A model generated the notes under the pieces. It searched no databases, was not told the DNA's origin, and worked only from the letters and a program-made list of their open reading frames with translations. Shown here in pieces: positions 62,510 through 64,000 of a stretch of 64,000 bases of DNA (its first letter is position 1; each line of letters opens with the position of its first letter). Made by a program: the position numbers and the translations under genes. Source of the DNA: an uncultured Prevotellaceae bacterium (lineage in GTDB: Bacteria > Bacteroidota > Bacteroidia > Bacteroidales > Bacteroidaceae); NCBI GenBank assembly GCA_900320045.1, contig ONQT01000008.1, positions 1-64,000 of the forward strand. Reading direction: 5' to 3'.

Positions 62510-62540
62510 TTTGTTTTTTCATTACTTTCCCTTATATTTG
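62510..62540 (+). promoter_or_regulatory. Promoter of the HU-like gene
   Basis: -33 TTTG (62510-62513), 19-base spacer, -7 TATATTTG (62533-62540). Surrounded by T-rich sequence, as expected for a strongly expressed gene. Confidence 0.8.
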
Positions 62541-62592
62541 CGTCAGAATTTGTGTTCAAACATTTATTATTCACTTTAAAAACTACAAAATT

Positions 62593-62868
62593 ATGAACAA
62601 GACAGAATTAATTGACAAGATTGCAGCAGGTGCTGGTCTGACCAAAGTTGATGCCAAAAAGGCTCTTGACGCTACAGTAGCAGCCATTAAGGACGCTCTC
62701 GTTGCAGGTGATAAGATCCAGCTGGTTGGCTTCGGTACTTTCGCCGTTGCTGTTAAGCCCGCTCGTGAGGGTATCAACCCCGCCACCAAGCAGAAGATTA
62801 AGATTGCTGCCAAGAAGGTTGCAAAGTTCAAGGCTGGTGCCGAGCTCGCAGACGCCGTCAACAAGTAA
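62593..62868 (+). CDS. HU family nucleoid DNA-binding protein
   Basis: A 91-residue HU-type protein. N-terminal dimerisation helices MNKTELIDKIAAGAGLTKVD, the core QLVGFGTFAV, and the DNA-intercalating arm with KPAREGINPATKQKIKI (Pro at the tip), ending FKAGAELADAV. Length and layout match HU rather than IHF. Monocistronic with strong promoter and terminator. General DNA bending and compaction role. Confidence 0.96.
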   Translation: MNKTELIDKIAAGAGLTKVDAKKALDATVAAIKDALVAGDKIQLVGFGTFAVAVKPAREGINPATKQKIKIAAKKVAKFKAGAELADAVNK

Positions 62869-62888
62869 TTTTGTTAATAAAAATTACG

Positions 62889-62918
62889 AGAGGCTTCCCA
62901 ATAAGAAGCCTCTTTTTT
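62889..62918 (+). terminator. Terminator of the HU-like gene
   Basis: Perfect 9-bp stem AGAGGCTTC / GAAGCCTCT with a seven-base loop, followed by TTTTTT. Confidence 0.92.
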
Positions 62919-62932
62919 ATTATCTGAATAGC

Positions 62933-62966
62933 TAACAAAATGGGGTGACACTGGTCACCCCATTTT
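62933..62966 (-). terminator. Terminator of kduI-SDR
   Basis: Perfect 13-bp stem AAAATGGGGTGAC / GTCACCCCATTTT with a four-base loop (62937-62966); the minus strand continues TTTTGTTAGC. Located 18 bp after the SDR stop and likely acting in both directions. Confidence 0.88.
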
Positions 62967-62984
62967 AAGCATTTCAAAGTTATT

Positions 62985-63788
62985 TTACTTCGGCTGTTTG
63001 CCAATGTAAGCAAGAATACCACCATCGACATACAGCACATGGCCGTTGACGGCGTCAGAAGCGTGAGAAGCCAGGAATACTGCGGGACCACCCAATTCCT
63101 CGGGCTCCAGCCAGCGACCGGCGGGAGTCTTGGCACAGATAAAGCTGTCAAACGGATGGCGGCTGCCGTCCGGCTGACGCTCGCGGAGAGGAGCAGTCTG
63201 CGGAGTAGCGATGTAGCCCGGGCCAATTCCGTTGCACTGGATGTTGTACTCACCATACTCTGAGCAGATGTTACGTGTCAACATCTTCAAACCACCCTTA
63301 GCTGCAGCATAGGCACTAACGGTCTCACGGCCCAACTCGGACATCATAGAGCAGATGTTGATAATCTTACCCTCACGACGCTCCATCATCTCAGGCAGCA
63401 CAGCAGCGCTGACAATATAAGGAGCTACCAGGTCGACATCGATGACCTGCTGGAACTCCTGGCGCTTCATCTCGTGCATCGGGATGCGCTTGATAATACC
63501 TGCGTTGTTTACCAGAATATCAATCTGGCCAACCTCTGCATGAATCTTCTCAACGGTTGCCTTTACAGCATTCTCGTCAGTTACGTCGCAGACATAACCC
63601 TTTACGTTTGTAATACCTGCCTCTTTGTAGTTGTTCAGGCCACGCTCCAGAGCTGCGTCGTTGATGTCGTTGAAGATGATGTTCTTAATACCTGCTGCAA
63701 CGAAAGCCTTAGCAATGTTGAAACCAATACCATAAGATGCGCCGGTAATCCAGGCGTTCTTACCCTCTAATGAAAATGGATTTGCCAT
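62985..63788 (-). CDS. SDR, gluconate 5-dehydrogenase / KduD type
   Basis: A 267-residue SDR: ITGASYGIGFNIA cofactor motif, NNAGIIKR, ICSMMSE active-site Ser, YAAAKGG (Tyr and Lys), GPGYIATPQTAPLRE and AVNGHVLYVDGG. This is the Bacteroidota protein usually called gluconate 5-dehydrogenase, which pairs with KduI; in that context it acts as KduD, reducing 2,5-diketo-3-deoxygluconate to KDG during degradation of pectin or glycosaminoglycan uronates. It lies 37 bp after kduI and is followed by a strong terminator. Confidence 0.92.
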   Translation of the reverse strand: MANPFSLEGKNAWITGASYGIGFNIAKAFVAAGIKNIIFNDINDAALERGLNNYKEAGITNVKGYVCDVTDENAVKATVEKIHAEVGQIDILVNNAGIIKRIPMHEMKRQEFQQVIDVDLVAPYIVSAAVLPEMMERREGKIINICSMMSELGRETVSAYAAAKGGLKMLTRNICSEYGEYNIQCNGIGPGYIATPQTAPLRERQPDGSRHPFDSFICAKTPAGRWLEPEELGGPAVFLASHASDAVNGHVLYVDGGILAYIGKQPK

Positions 63789-63825
63789 AATTCTTTGTTT
63801 TAATTAGTTTGTTTGTCGTATGTTA

Positions 63826-64000
63826 TTATTTTAAATCTGTAATCTTTGAGAAATCTTGGTCGCCATAATCGAGATTCTCCCCGCCCATGCCCCAGATAAA
63901 GGTGTAGTTGCAGGTTGCTGCTGCTGAGTGGATACTCCATTCAGGTGACAGCACAGCCTGCTCGCCTTTCATCCAGAGGTGGCGCGTCTCCTCCACTTCG
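63826..64000 (-). CDS. kduI: 5-dehydro-4-deoxy-D-glucuronate isomerase KduI (3' end only)
   Basis: Only the last ~58 codons lie in the window. The C-terminus reads [20 protein letters not shown] then [20 protein letters not shown], which is the characteristic KduI end, including the conserved His of the metal site (SIHS). Stop TAA at 63826-63828. KduI isomerises 5-keto-4-deoxyuronate to 2,5-diketo-3-deoxygluconate, the substrate of the SDR encoded next. Gene continues beyond the right edge. Confidence 0.92.
   Translation of the reverse strand, partial: EVEETRHLWMKGEQAVLSPEWSIHSAAATCNYTFIWGMGGENLDYGDQDFSKITDLK

Overview
This window looks like a chromosomal segment from a Prevotella-like member of the Bacteroidota. 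It carries two SusC/SusD pairs. Transcription starts have the Bacteroidota -7 box TAnnTTTG, usually with a TTG-type -33 element 19-20 bases upstream. It also has type IX secretion genes (PorX, PorW) and secreted proteins that end in the short 'LxGQ/QGR...KGxYIxNGKK' tail common in this group.

Layout. At 1-8700 there is a secreted DUF6359/chitobiase-C protein, an ATPase gene flanked by 49-bp direct repeats, and a first susC-susD pair of unknown substrate. At 8700-15500 all genes are on the minus strand: aroA, a porW-like gene with an unusual N-terminal extension, porX and tsaE. A tRNA-Pro(GGG) and an SLC13 permease follow. At 17.9-27.6 kb, on the plus strand, lies a probable six-gene run: RND efflux pump (MFP, RND, OMF), a stand-alone LpxA-family acyltransferase, and korA-korB (2-oxoacid:ferredoxin oxidoreductase), closed by a clear terminator. 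Then come a sensor-less hybrid two-component regulator and an aldo/keto reductase.

The main region is 30.8-56.7 kb, a large alginate (polyuronate) utilization locus on the minus strand with a divergent FadR/UxuR-type GntR regulator at its head. Reading from the promoter: SusC, SusD, TIG-domain surface lipoprotein, PL6 lyase, PL17 oligoalginate lyase, KdgF, MFS uronate transporter, SDR (probable DEH reductase), PL38-like lyase, acyl esterase, a trimodular M1-M2-PL6 protein, a stand-alone M2 protein, two M1-module secreted proteins (one cut by an in-frame TAG), a 52-codon ORF, a PL7 lyase and an SBF-family transporter. The expected flow is surface binding and endo-cleavage (PL6, PL7, M2?), SusCD import, periplasmic PL17/PL38 exo-cleavage, MFS uptake, KdgF linearisation and SDR reduction to KDG. 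No KDG kinase or aldolase is present in the window. A perfect TTGGTATACCAA palindrome, the operator type of enterobacterial UxuR/ExuR, lies in the divergent promoter region.

The right end holds a secDF gene broken by an apparent ~64-bp deletion/frameshift, an endonuclease/phosphatase-family protein, a rhomboid protease, an HU-type protein, a KduD/gluconate-5-dehydrogenase-type SDR and the 3' end of kduI.

The most novel candidate is the M2 domain. It occurs alone and fused to PL6, and its three conserved motifs (RNEIK, HIHQLKG, PKWG[IL]Y) parallel the three catalytic motifs of the PL7 jelly-roll lyase in the same locus.
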